Under the pieces are notes generated by a model, which ran no database searches, had not been told where the DNA came from, and saw only the letters and a program-made list of their open reading frames with translations. Shown in pieces: positions 1-7,806 of a stretch of DNA of 37,434 bases. Each line of letters opens with the position of its first letter. Within the stretch, counting starts at the first letter, position 1. Made by a program: the position numbers and the translations under genes. This DNA is from an uncultured Ezakiella sp. GTDB taxonomy: Bacteria; Bacillota; Clostridia; Tissierellales; Peptoniphilaceae. The stretch spans positions 1 through 37,434 of the forward strand of contig CAMYPV010000005.1 in the NCBI GenBank assembly GCA_947293975.1, in the 5' to 3' direction.

Positions 1-47
1 GATTAGAATAACGGTCTCGTGGGCTCGGAGATGTGTATAAGAGACAG
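1..47 (+). other. Illumina Nextera i7-side adapter (non-genomic)
   Basis: Bases 29-47 read AGATGTGTATAAGAGACAG, the 19-bp Tn5 mosaic end. Bases 14-28 (GTCTCGTGGGCTCGG) are the Nextera read-2 adapter. Bases 1-3 (GAT) match the end of the P7 primer and 4-13 (TAGAATAACG) fit a 10-nt i7 index. Genomic sequence therefore begins at about base 48. This is library adapter left at a contig end, not biology. Confidence 0.97.
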
Positions 48-68
48 AAATAACAATGGGAGGTTGTT

Positions 69-1376
69 ATGGATTTATTTGAATTAAACAGGATTAATCA
101 AAGACAAAAATTTGCTCCTCTTGCAGAAAAGCTGAGGCCAAAAACATTTGACGATGTTTTGGGTCAAGAAGATATTTTAAAGGATGGCGGTATGATTAAA
201 AATGCAATCAAAAGAAATAATCTGCCGTCAATTTTGTTATACGGATCTCCGGGTACAGGCAAAACCACGATTGCAGAAATTATTTCCAAAGAAATGAATA
301 TGAATTTTTATAAAGTAAGTGCCGTAAGTTCTGGTATAAAGGATTTGAGAGATGTAATAGAAAAATCTTCAGAAAATTTAAAGATGAATATGGGTAGAAG
401 CATTTTGTTTGTTGATGAAATTCATAGATTTTCAACATCACAGCAAGATTTCTTGCTTCCTTATGTAGAGTCTGGTGATATAGTTTTAATTGGTGCTACA
501 ACTGAAAATCCATTTTTTGCAGTTAATAAGGCGTTGTTATCGAGACTTATTTTGATACAATTAAAATCGCTATCTGAAGATGCACTTTCTAAACTTTTAA
601 ATAAGGCTGTTGATATTTATAAAAGAGAAAATAATCTAGACATTATTTTAACTGACGAGGCAAGAGAATTTTTAATTAAAAGGGCTGATGGCGATGCCAG
701 AAGATTAATAAATAGCTTTGAGGTATCTGTACTAAATACAGAAAACACTGATGATAAAATTGTTATTGGTGAAGAAAATGTAAGAGATAATTTTATGAAC
801 GCAAGCTTAAAATATGATTCAACTGATGAACACTATGATACAATCTCTGCATTTATAAAATCAATGAGAGGAAGCGATGTTGACGCGACGATTTTTTATC
901 TAGCAAAAATGCTATTGTCAGGTGAGGATCCGAGATTTATTGCAAGGCGTATGGTTATTTTTGCAAGCGAAGATATTTCAAATGCTGATCCTATGGCGCT
1001 AAGTGTAGCTACTAATGCATTTTATGCAACAACTGTTATAGGAATGCCAGAAGTTAGAATTAATTTGGCACAAGCTGCAGTGTATCTTGCAAGCGCTCCT
1101 AAAAATAACAGTTCTTATCTTGCTATTAATAAAGCAATGAGTTTTATTAGAGAAAATGGGGCGTTTAATGTACCTAATAATATTAGAGATGGACATTATC
1201 AAGGCTCTGAGAAACTTGGTGTAGGAGGATATTTATATCCACATAGTTATGAAAATGGATATGTTAAACAAGATTATCTGCCTGAAGAAATAAGAGATGT
1301 AAAATTTTATGAGCCAAAAGCTATTGGCTATGAAAAAGAAATGGCTGAATATTTAAGGAGAATAAAGGAAGAATGA
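69..1376 (+). CDS. rarA: Replication-associated recombination protein A (RarA/MgsA), AAA+ ATPase
   Basis: RarA is an AAA+ ATPase of the clamp-loader superfamily that acts at stalled replication forks. The 435-aa product has the family's usual length. It shows Walker A GSPGTGKT (about residues 59-66), Walker B ILFVDEIHR (about 112-120), a sensor-1 region with GATTENPFFAVNKALLSR, and the C-terminal MgsA/RarA domain ending in GGYLYPHSYENGYVKQDYLP, typical of the family. An SD site (GGGAGG, 59-64) lies just upstream of the ATG. Only 21 genomic bases precede the gene before adapter sequence, so its promoter is not visible. It overlaps the next gene by 4 bases (ATGA), which suggests translational coupling. 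Confidence 0.95.
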   Translation: MDLFELNRINQRQKFAPLAEKLRPKTFDDVLGQEDILKDGGMIKNAIKRNNLPSILLYGSPGTGKTTIAEIISKEMNMNFYKVSAVSSGIKDLRDVIEKSSENLKMNMGRSILFVDEIHRFSTSQQDFLLPYVESGDIVLIGATTENPFFAVNKALLSRLILIQLKSLSEDALSKLLNKAVDIYKRENNLDIILTDEAREFLIKRADGDARRLINSFEVSVLNTENTDDKIVIGEENVRDNFMNASLKYDSTDEHYDTISAFIKSMRGSDVDATIFYLAKMLLSGEDPRFIARRMVIFASEDISNADPMALSVATNAFYATTVIGMPEVRINLAQAAVYLASAPKNNSSYLAINKAMSFIRENGAFNVPNNIRDGHYQGSEKLGVGGYLYPHSYENGYVKQDYLPEEIRDVKFYEPKAIGYEKEMAEYLRRIKEE

Positions 1377-2389
1377 AGAATTTTTTAAACAGAAAAGGTG
1401 TTGTTATTTCACCAAAGATTTATTTTATAAACACATTATCAGCAATGGCAATGGGTTTGTTTTGTTCGCTACTTGTTGGGACGATATTAAATACAATTGG
1501 AACTGGCTTTAATATTGAAGTTTTAAAAACCACTGTGTGGGATGCTGCAAAATTAATGACTGGGCCTGCAATTGCAGTTGCAGTTGCACACTCATTAAAA
1601 GCTCCATCGCTTGTAATCTATTCGTCGTTAATAGTTGGTTATATTGGCAACCAATTGGGAGGCGCAGTAGGTGCATGGCTTGCTAGTGTTATTGCTGTGG
1701 AATTTGGCAAAATTGTTCAAGGTGAAACAAAGGTAGATATACTTGTTACTCCTGCAACTACAATTATAATTGGCACTATTATTGCAATTGTTTTTGGACC
1801 TGTAATGTCAAGAGTTATGACAGACCTTGGAAAGCTTGTAATGTTGGCAACTGAAATTGAACCATTTTATATGGGAATTGTAGTATCTGTTATTGTAGGA
1901 ATGGTTTTAACTTTACCTATAAGTTCAGCTGCACTATGTATGATGATTAGTCTATCAGGTCTTGCTGGTGGTGCTGCCACCGCAGGATGTTCAGCGCAAA
2001 TGATTGGATTTGCGGCAATGAGTTATAAAGAAAATGGTATAGGTGGATTGATAAGCCAAGGCTTAGGTACATCTATGTTACAAATTCCAAATATAATTAA
2101 AAATTGGAAAATTTGGATACCGCCGACAATTGCTTCGGCGATAACAGGACCAATTTCATCAGTTGTATTTAAAATGACAAATATTCCAATAGGTTCAGGA
2201 ATGGGTACATCTGGATTGGTTGGACAAATCGGAACTATAACATCAATGAAAGCAAATGGTGTTGATGATTTTATGATTTATTTTTCAATCGCAATTGTTC
2301 ATTTGATTTTACCGGCTGTAATTTCAATTTTAATCTGCAATTTGCTAAAGAAAATTAATTGGATTAAACCAGGCGATTTAAAATTATAA
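1373..2389 (+). CDS. PTS EIIC-like membrane protein (PTS_EIIC_2 / PfoR type)
   Basis: This 338-aa, strongly hydrophobic protein has about eight to ten predicted membrane segments and glycine-rich stretches such as GLAGGAATAGCSAQMIGFA and MGTSGLVGQIGTI. These resemble the PTS_EIIC_2 family (PfoR-like putative sugar transporters or membrane regulators). No EIIA or EIIB domain is fused or encoded nearby, so phosphotransfer-coupled sugar uptake cannot be assumed. The start overlaps the rarA stop by 4 bases, so the two are probably co-transcribed; rarA seems functionally unrelated. Substrate is unknown. The family call rests on sequence style rather than a single diagnostic motif. Confidence 0.75.
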   Translation: MKNFLNRKGVVISPKIYFINTLSAMAMGLFCSLLVGTILNTIGTGFNIEVLKTTVWDAAKLMTGPAIAVAVAHSLKAPSLVIYSSLIVGYIGNQLGGAVGAWLASVIAVEFGKIVQGETKVDILVTPATTIIIGTIIAIVFGPVMSRVMTDLGKLVMLATEIEPFYMGIVVSVIVGMVLTLPISSAALCMMISLSGLAGGAATAGCSAQMIGFAAMSYKENGIGGLISQGLGTSMLQIPNIIKNWKIWIPPTIASAITGPISSVVFKMTNIPIGSGMGTSGLVGQIGTITSMKANGVDDFMIYFSIAIVHLILPAVISILICNLLKKINWIKPGDLKL

Positions 2390-2405
2390 TTTTTGCCAAA
2401 AACCA

Positions 2406-2435
2406 TTGCAATTCATAGACTTTATGTGATATTAT
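2406..2435 (+). promoter_or_regulatory. Predicted sigma-A promoter for the nifS-thiI operon
   Basis: A -35 box TTGCAA (2406-2411) lies 18 bases from TATTAT (2430-2435), which carries an extended -10 TG (2427-2428). The predicted start, near 2442, leaves a leader of about 19 nt that holds the SD GAGGAG before the ATG at 2461. Confidence 0.6.
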
Positions 2436-2460
2436 ATAGTTTGTATAAGAGGAGTGAAAA

Positions 2461-3582
2461 ATGATTTATTTAGACAATGCTGCGACAACAAAACCATCAA
2501 AAAATGTAATAGAAGCCTTTCTAAAATCTTGCGATGAATATTGGGCAAATCCATCTTCGTTGCACAAGTTTGGAGAGGAAGTTTTTTTTGAATTAAAAAA
2601 TTCAAGAGATAATATAAAAAAATTATTAAATATAAAAAATGGTGAGATATTTTTTACATCGTCAGCTACAGAATCTATAAATTTATTTTTTAAAGGCTTT
2701 TTAAAAAAGGGAGATCATATTATAATCTCCGATTATGAACATGCTGCTGTATATGAATCTGCTAGAAACTTTGAAAATGAAGGCGGAGAAGTCACCTATA
2801 TTAAGTCAGAAAATGGAGCAATAAATCCAGAATCGGTAATTAATGAAATCAAAGACAATACCAAGTTGGTTGCTGTTATGTTTGTTAATAACGAAATAGG
2901 AGCTATTAATCCCATAAAAGAAATTTGCAAGCAAGTTAAGATGAAAAATTCTAAAATAAAACTTTTTGTAGATGGAGTACAGGCGGTTGGCAAATTAAAA
3001 GTGGATATTGATGATTTGGGTTGTGATGCTTTTGTAATTAGCCCTCACAAATTCCACGGACTAAAAGGAACTGGCATACTCTATGTTAAAGATGATAATA
3101 TTAAGCCGCAAATATTAGGCGGTGGCCAAGAACAAGGACTAAGATCTGGTACAGAAAATGTTGGCGGAATTTTTGCAAGCGAAGTAGCTATAAGAGATGC
3201 TGTAAATAATCTTGACGAAAATATTGTTAAGTTTAAATTATTAAAAGAGAGATTTTTAAATAATATGAGTGGATTTAAGGGTTTTAAAGTTAATTCGCCA
3301 TTAAATTCAGTAAACAATATTTTAAACATCAGTTTTGAACGTGTAAAAGCAGAGGTTCTTGTACACATGCTTGAAGAGTATGAAATATATGTAAACACAA
3401 GTTCAGCATGTAGCAAAAATGGCCATAAAAAATCAAGAACATTAACATCAATTGGTCTTAATGATTCCGAGATGAAAGGTGCTCTTAGAATTTCTTTCTC
3501 GGATTATAATACCGTGGAAGAAATTGATATTGCCACTGAGAAAATAAAAGAATGCGTGGATAGATTGAGGTTGATATTATGA
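2461..3582 (+). CDS. Class I cysteine desulfurase (NifS/IscS family)
   Basis: This PLP enzyme removes sulfur from cysteine, forming a persulfide and alanine. The 373-aa product starts with the family signature YLDNAATTKPS. It has the PLP-binding lysine in SPHKFHG (K197), the RSGTEN motif, and the catalytic cysteine in TSSACSK (C317) on the loop typical of class I enzymes. Its 3' end overlaps thiI by 4 bases. This desulfurase-ThiI pairing is common in Firmicutes, where the desulfurase passes sulfur to ThiI for tRNA 4-thiouridine. No iscU/sufU scaffold gene is adjacent, so a dedicated tRNA-thiolation role is more likely than general Fe-S assembly. Class I desulfurases can also release selenium from selenocysteine, relevant to the predicted selenoprotein at 4760-5056. 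Confidence 0.92.
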   Translation: MIYLDNAATTKPSKNVIEAFLKSCDEYWANPSSLHKFGEEVFFELKNSRDNIKKLLNIKNGEIFFTSSATESINLFFKGFLKKGDHIIISDYEHAAVYESARNFENEGGEVTYIKSENGAINPESVINEIKDNTKLVAVMFVNNEIGAINPIKEICKQVKMKNSKIKLFVDGVQAVGKLKVDIDDLGCDAFVISPHKFHGLKGTGILYVKDDNIKPQILGGGQEQGLRSGTENVGGIFASEVAIRDAVNNLDENIVKFKLLKERFLNNMSGFKGFKVNSPLNSVNNILNISFERVKAEVLVHMLEEYEIYVNTSSACSKNGHKKSRTLTSIGLNDSEMKGALRISFSDYNTVEEIDIATEKIKECVDRLRLIL

Positions 3583-4736
3583 GAAAATGTATATCATTAA
3601 GTTATGGGGAAATTGCTTTAAAAAAAGATAATAAAAAATTTTTTGAAAATGTTTTATTAAAAAATATAAAGACCGCTTTAGAAGGATTTGATCCAGAGAT
3701 AAAAAAAGATCAATCAAAGATTTATATTTATGCTGAAGATTATAAGAATGCTATAGAAAATTTAAAAAATATTTTTGGCATAAGCTATATAGCTATACAA
3801 TTTGAATCAGATAAGGATATGGATTTGATATATGAATCAGCTATTGCAGCTATGGATTATGAAAGGGAGCGCGGGGAAGTTAAGACTTTCAAAGTTGAAA
3901 CAAAACGTGCAGATAAAAAATTCCACCTAAAGAGTCCTGAGATAAGCGGAATGGTTGGCGGACATTTATTAAAGCATTATAAAGATTTAAAGGTTGATGT
4001 AAAAAATCCAGATATAATTATTAGAGTTGACATTAGGCAAACCGCGTTTGTATCTGGCAACAGAATAAAAGGAATGGGTGGAATGCCAGTGGGTTCAAAT
4101 GGACGTGTAATGTCACTATTATCAGGTGGTATTGACTCTCCAGTTGCATCAATATTGGCGATGAAACGCGGACTTTCGTGTGATTATATTCACTTTCATT
4201 CATATCCATTTACAAGCGGAAGATCTTTTGATAAAACAAAAGATTTAGCAATTCTTTCATCAAAATACCAACCGCATTCAATGTTGTTCTCTTTTAATTT
4301 ACTTAAAATTCAAGAAGAAATTACAAAAAAATGTGATATAAGATTTACTACAATTTTACAAAGGCGTTCAATGATAAGACTTTCAACAAGATTATGTAAA
4401 GAATGTGAAAGAGAAGCATTGGTAACCGGGGAAAATCTAGGTCAAGTTGCAAGTCAAACGCTTGCGGGAATGAGTGTTGTTGATCCAGTAACGGATTTAA
4501 TGATACTAAGACCTCTTATTTGTTTTGATAAGAATGAAATTGTAGATCTTGCCAGAGAATACGGTACGTTTGAAACATCAATTTTACCTTATGAAGATTG
4601 TTGTACAGTTTTTGTTGCAAAACATCCAAAAACTAACCCTACTTTAGAGCAGGTATTACAAGAAGAAAATAAAATTAATTACAAAGAAATAGAAGAAGAA
4701 ATTTATAATAGTCGAGAGGAAATTTTAATAAAATAA
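3579..4736 (+). CDS. thiI: tRNA 4-thiouridine sulfurtransferase ThiI
   Basis: ThiI adenylates and thiolates U8 of tRNA (s4U) with sulfur from a cysteine desulfurase. The 385-aa protein has an N-terminal ferredoxin-like plus THUMP region (about residues 1-165) and a PP-loop ATP pyrophosphatase domain with SGGIDSP at about 182-188. The C-terminal EDCCTVFVAKHP resembles the family's conserved Cys-containing segment. It lacks the rhodanese extension of the E. coli protein, as usual for Firmicutes, so sulfur would come directly from the partner desulfurase upstream. The two genes overlap by 4 bases and end at a shared bidirectional terminator. Confidence 0.95.
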   Translation: MRKCISLSYGEIALKKDNKKFFENVLLKNIKTALEGFDPEIKKDQSKIYIYAEDYKNAIENLKNIFGISYIAIQFESDKDMDLIYESAIAAMDYERERGEVKTFKVETKRADKKFHLKSPEISGMVGGHLLKHYKDLKVDVKNPDIIIRVDIRQTAFVSGNRIKGMGGMPVGSNGRVMSLLSGGIDSPVASILAMKRGLSCDYIHFHSYPFTSGRSFDKTKDLAILSSKYQPHSMLFSFNLLKIQEEITKKCDIRFTTILQRRSMIRLSTRLCKECEREALVTGENLGQVASQTLAGMSVVDPVTDLMILRPLICFDKNEIVDLAREYGTFETSILPYEDCCTVFVAKHPKTNPTLEQVLQEENKINYKEIEEEIYNSREEILIK

Positions 4737-4756
4737 AAAGACCCTAACGGGTCTTT
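4737..4756. terminator. Bidirectional terminator between thiI and the selenoprotein gene
   Basis: AAAGACCC (4737-4744) pairs with GGGTCTTT (4749-4756) around a TAAC loop. On the minus strand the hairpin is followed by TTTTTATTTTATT, a good T-tract; the plus-strand tail is weaker. It begins right after the thiI stop and lies three bases past the stop of the convergent gene. Confidence 0.85.
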
Positions 4757-4759
4757 ATA

Positions 4760-5056
4760 TTATGCTTGTTGTGCTAATTCTTCAGCGATAAATTTATCGA
4801 GCTCAGCTTCATCAAAGATGAGTCTTTCATTATCGCCAATTGCTAAACAAGGTAGTCCGAGTTGTCCAGATTCAATAATGGGTTTGAACTCTGCAACATT
4901 TTCTCTAACTGCTAGATATTTTTTTAAAAATCCTAGGGATGATGTGATGTCTAGGTATAAGAACCTTATACCAGCCTTTTCAAGTTTTTCCTTGAATGGG
5001 CCACAACTAACTCACATGCTACTACCATATACAATTTTCTTTTGCATTTTTGCCAT
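4760..5056 (-). CDS. Predicted glutaredoxin-like selenoprotein (UxxC), in-frame TGA read as selenocysteine
   Basis: Read through one TGA (codon 15, bases 5014-5012), this strand encodes 98 aa starting MAKMQKKIVYGSSM-Sec-VSCGPF. The start ATG (5056-5054) has a strong SD (AGGAGGT) 7-8 bases upstream, and the frame is open to TAA at 4762-4760. The protein resembles small thioredoxin-fold glutaredoxin-like proteins: beta strand KIVYGSS, redox motif at 15-18 (U-V-S-C in place of CxxC), YLDIT strand, and GLPCL (67-71) at the expected cis-proline position. Sec replaces the first, nucleophilic Cys, the classic site in redox selenoproteins. A SECIS-like hairpin follows the TGA. TGA is an ordinary stop elsewhere here (rarA, nifS), so code reassignment is unlikely. 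Partner and substrate are unknown. The alternative is a nonsense mutation or read error. The gene has its own terminator and sits divergent from potA. Confidence 0.85.
4974..5001 (-). promoter_or_regulatory. Bacterial SECIS-like hairpin within the selenoprotein gene
   Basis: Read on the minus strand, a stem TTCAAG (4996-4991), loop GAAAAA (4990-4985) and CTTGAA (4984-4979) form six perfect pairs. After a CA/AA internal loop, GCC (5001-4999) pairs with GGC (4976-4974). The apical loop starts with G and begins 22 nt after the TGA. Both match known bacterial SECIS rules: a G among the first loop bases and a loop roughly 16-37 nt from the UGA. Such hairpins recruit SelB with Sec-tRNA. Confidence 0.75.
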
Positions 5057-5077
5057 TGAAATACACCTCCTAGGATA

Positions 5078-5086
5078 TTTATACCA
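5078..5086 (-). promoter_or_regulatory. Extended -10 promoter of the selenoprotein gene
   Basis: On the minus strand TGGTATAAA (5086-5078) is an extended -10 element. No good -35 is present at the right distance, as is usual for extended -10 promoters. The predicted start (about 5071) is the first base of the AGGAGG SD, which would give a leader of about 15 nt. Confidence 0.45.
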
Positions 5087-5144
5087 TATAAATTAAATTA
5101 TAAACCCATTTATTTAATAAATTTTTAATGAGGAAGTGAAAGAC

Positions 5145-6185
5145 ATGGCTGATGAAAAGTTTTTAAGTTTAAAAAATATTCGTAAAGTTTACGATGGACA
5201 AGTTGTACTTGAGGATTTAAATCTTGATATAAAAAAAGGAGAGTTTCTTACTTTACTTGGTCCATCAGGTTGTGGTAAAACAACAACACTAAGGATGATT
5301 GGTGGTTTTATTACGCCAGATCAAGGTCAGATACTTTTAGAAGGTAAGGATATAACTTCGCTAAAGCCAAATGAAAGAACGGTTAATACAGTTTTCCAAA
5401 AATATGCACTATTTCCACATCTCGATGTATTTGAAAACATTGCATTTGGATTAAGATTAAAAAAAGTAGACGAGTCAACAATAAAGAAAAAAGTTTCTAA
5501 AATGCTTGATTTAGTAAATTTATCAGGTTATGGCAAAAGGTCAGTTACAAGTCTTTCAGGTGGACAACAACAGAGAATTGCAATTGCAAGAGCGCTTGTA
5601 AATGAGCCATCAATATTGCTTTTAGATGAGCCGCTTGGAGCTCTTGATAATAAACTGAGAAAAGGGATGCAGACTGAGCTTATTAACATGCAATGGGAAC
5701 TTGGAATTACTTTCATTTTTGTTACACACGATCAAGAAGAAGCCCTTTCTATGAGTGATAGAATTGTTGTTATGAACGACGGCAAAATAGAGCAAATGGG
5801 TAGACCAATTGATATTTATAATGAACCTGCAAATGCTTTTGTTGCTGAATTTATCGGAGAAAGTAATATTTTAGATGCTACTTATAATGGAGATTATAGT
5901 GTTAATTTTGCGGGATGTAATTTTAAATGTGTCGACAAAGGCTTCCAAAAAGGTGAGGCTGTTGATGTAGTTATTCGTCCTGAAGATATTATAATTTCAA
6001 AAGAAGACAATGGTAAAATCAAAGGCGTTGTTGAAAATGAAATATTTAAAGGCGTGCATTATGAAATTCTAATAAACGTTAATGATAAAATTTGGAAAGC
6101 TAAATCAACTGTTTCAAGTAAAGAGGACACTGTTGTGTGGCTTGATGTTGATCCAGATAATATTCATGTTATGAGGAAATCGTAA
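5145..6185 (+). CDS. potA: Spermidine/putrescine ABC transporter ATP-binding protein PotA
   Basis: PotA powers polyamine uptake through PotB-PotC. The 346-aa protein has Walker A GPSGCGKTT (about 39-47), signature LSGGQQQR (about 137-144), Walker B LLLDEP, switch-histidine segment VTHDQEEA and a C-terminal OB-type regulatory domain with VVIRPEDI. ATG 5145 was chosen because AGGAAG (5131-5136) sits about 8 bases upstream. The in-frame GTG at 5136 would overlap that SD. The stop overlaps the potB start by one base (TAATG). First gene of a potABC-potD-potD operon. Confidence 0.93.
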   Translation: MADEKFLSLKNIRKVYDGQVVLEDLNLDIKKGEFLTLLGPSGCGKTTTLRMIGGFITPDQGQILLEGKDITSLKPNERTVNTVFQKYALFPHLDVFENIAFGLRLKKVDESTIKKKVSKMLDLVNLSGYGKRSVTSLSGGQQQRIAIARALVNEPSILLLDEPLGALDNKLRKGMQTELINMQWELGITFIFVTHDQEEALSMSDRIVVMNDGKIEQMGRPIDIYNEPANAFVAEFIGESNILDATYNGDYSVNFAGCNFKCVDKGFQKGEAVDVVIRPEDIIISKEDNGKIKGVVENEIFKGVHYEILINVNDKIWKAKSTVSSKEDTVVWLDVDPDNIHVMRKS

Positions 6186-7009
6186 TGAAAAAGATTAATT
6201 CAAATATGATTATATATGTGTTTTGGTCATTGCTATTTATTATTGTACCTTTATTATTGATATTATTTTTAGGTTTTACGGTTACAGATGGCACAAACAC
6301 ATCATTTTCAATTGATAATTTCAAAAGATTTTTTGAACCAATTTATTTAAATATTTTGTGGAGGAGTTTGAAGCTTGCATTTTATTCAACTCTTATCTGC
6401 TTGATACTTGGTTATCCTTTTGCATATTTTATTTCAAAATCACCAAACAAAGAAAATTATATGCTATTTATAATGATTCCAATGTGGATGAATTTTCTTT
6501 TAAGAACCTACGCTTGGATTACATTATTAGGTAGAAATGGATTGATAAATAAGTTTTTAGGATTAATTGGTATCGCACAGATGGAATTAATGTATAATGA
6601 CTTTGCAATTATGATTGGTATGGTGTATAACTTTTTACCATTTATGATTTTGCCAATATTTACGGCGATTACAAAGCTAGATCCTTCGTTAATTGAGGCT
6701 GGATATGACTTGGGAGCAACTTCAACACAGGTTTTTAGAAAAGTTATATTTCCACTTACAAAATCAGGTGTTTTAACTGGTATAACCATGACTTTCATAC
6801 CGGCTGTAAGTACATTTGTTATTTCTCAATTATTGGGAGGAAATAATTTCAATTTGATTGGTAATATTATTGAACAACAATTTAGATTCACAGGCGATTG
6901 GAATTTTGGCTCTGCAATAAGTATTATACTGATAATTATTATTTGGATACTGATAAGATTGTCAGATAACAGAAAAGACGAAAATAGATTGCAAGGAGGA
7001 ATTATATAA
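6185..7009 (+). CDS. potB: Spermidine/putrescine ABC transporter permease PotB
   Basis: An inner-membrane permease of the polyamine importer. The 274-aa protein has about six hydrophobic segments, starting with one near residues 9-30. The cytoplasmic EAA loop (EAGYDLGATSTQVFRKVIFP) contacts the PotA ATPase. WMNFLLRTYAWITLLGRNGL is typical of PotB. It overlaps its neighbours by single bases on each side, so potA, potB and potC are almost certainly translated as a coupled unit. Confidence 0.93.
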   Translation: MKKINSNMIIYVFWSLLFIIVPLLLILFLGFTVTDGTNTSFSIDNFKRFFEPIYLNILWRSLKLAFYSTLICLILGYPFAYFISKSPNKENYMLFIMIPMWMNFLLRTYAWITLLGRNGLINKFLGLIGIAQMELMYNDFAIMIGMVYNFLPFMILPIFTAITKLDPSLIEAGYDLGATSTQVFRKVIFPLTKSGVLTGITMTFIPAVSTFVISQLLGGNNFNLIGNIIEQQFRFTGDWNFGSAISIILIIIIWILIRLSDNRKDENRLQGGII

Positions 7010-7806
7010 TGAAAAAATTCTTGAAAAAGTTTTATATTTATCTAATATATTTTTTCTTCTACGCTCCTATATTTGTCTTGATAGCTTACTCATTTAATGC
7101 TACAAAATCTCGTGTTGTATGGGGAGGATTTAGTTTTAAATGGTATCAAGAACTTTTTAAAAACGAACAAGTTTTGATGAGTTTTTATAACACATTTTTT
7201 ATAGGTATTGTCTCGACAATTATAGCTACAATCATAGGCACAATTGGAGCCGTTGGTTTATATGGCACAAGAGGAAGGGCAAAAAAATTAATAATGGATA
7301 TAAACTATCTGCCGATACTAAATCCGGACATAGTTATTGCTGTTAGTCTCGTTGCGCTGTATAATTTTATGAGACTTCAATTTGGTTATTTAACAATAAT
7401 TTTGAGTCATGTAGCGTTCTTAACGCCATATATTTTATTCAATGTCATGCCACGACTTGAGTCGATGGATCCTAATTTATATGAGGCTGCACTTGATCTT
7501 GGTGCTAATCGAAGACAGGCATTTTTTAAGGTTATTTTGCCAGAGATTAAGCCAGGTATTTTAAGCGGTGCGCTTATGGCATTTACACTTTCGATAGATG
7601 ATTTTGCAGTTAGCTTTTTTACAACTGGAAATGGAATTCAAAATATATCCATTACTGTGTGGTCAATGGCAAGAAGAGGTATAAATCCTGTTATTAATGC
7701 ATTGTCTGCACTTATGTTTGTAATAATGGTCACATTGGTTGTGATAATAAATATTAGAAAGAAAAAGGAGAGAGATAGAGCACTTGAGAAAAATAAAATT
7801 AATTAG
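7009..7806 (+). CDS. potC: Spermidine/putrescine ABC transporter permease PotC
   Basis: The second permease subunit (265 aa), with an N-terminal membrane segment (YLIYFFFYAPIFVLIAYSFN), about six membrane spans in total, and the EAA loop EAALDLGANRRQAFFKVILP. It starts on the last base of the potB stop and has a good SD (AAGGAGG, 6993-6999). Its 3' end overlaps the first potD by 23 bases. Confidence 0.93.
   Translation: MKKFLKKFYIYLIYFFFYAPIFVLIAYSFNATKSRVVWGGFSFKWYQELFKNEQVLMSFYNTFFIGIVSTIIATIIGTIGAVGLYGTRGRAKKLIMDINYLPILNPDIVIAVSLVALYNFMRLQFGYLTIILSHVAFLTPYILFNVMPRLESMDPNLYEAALDLGANRRQAFFKVILPEIKPGILSGALMAFTLSIDDFAVSFFTTGNGIQNISITVWSMARRGINPVINALSALMFVIMVTLVVIINIRKKKERDRALEKNKIN

Noticed and set aside
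1..47. Transposon end (Tn5 mosaic end) as a natural mobile element
   Set aside because: It is joined to Illumina primer and index sequence at both window ends, so it is library adapter, not an insertion.
5012..5014. TGA as tryptophan (altered genetic code)
   Set aside because: rarA and nifS end in TGA, Trp is written TGG throughout, and the position aligns with Cys rather than Trp.
4818..5096. Plus-strand 92-aa open frame over the thiI-potA gap
   Set aside because: It is the antisense of the selenoprotein gene, has no SD or family resemblance, and opens only because the true gene has a TGA on the other strand.
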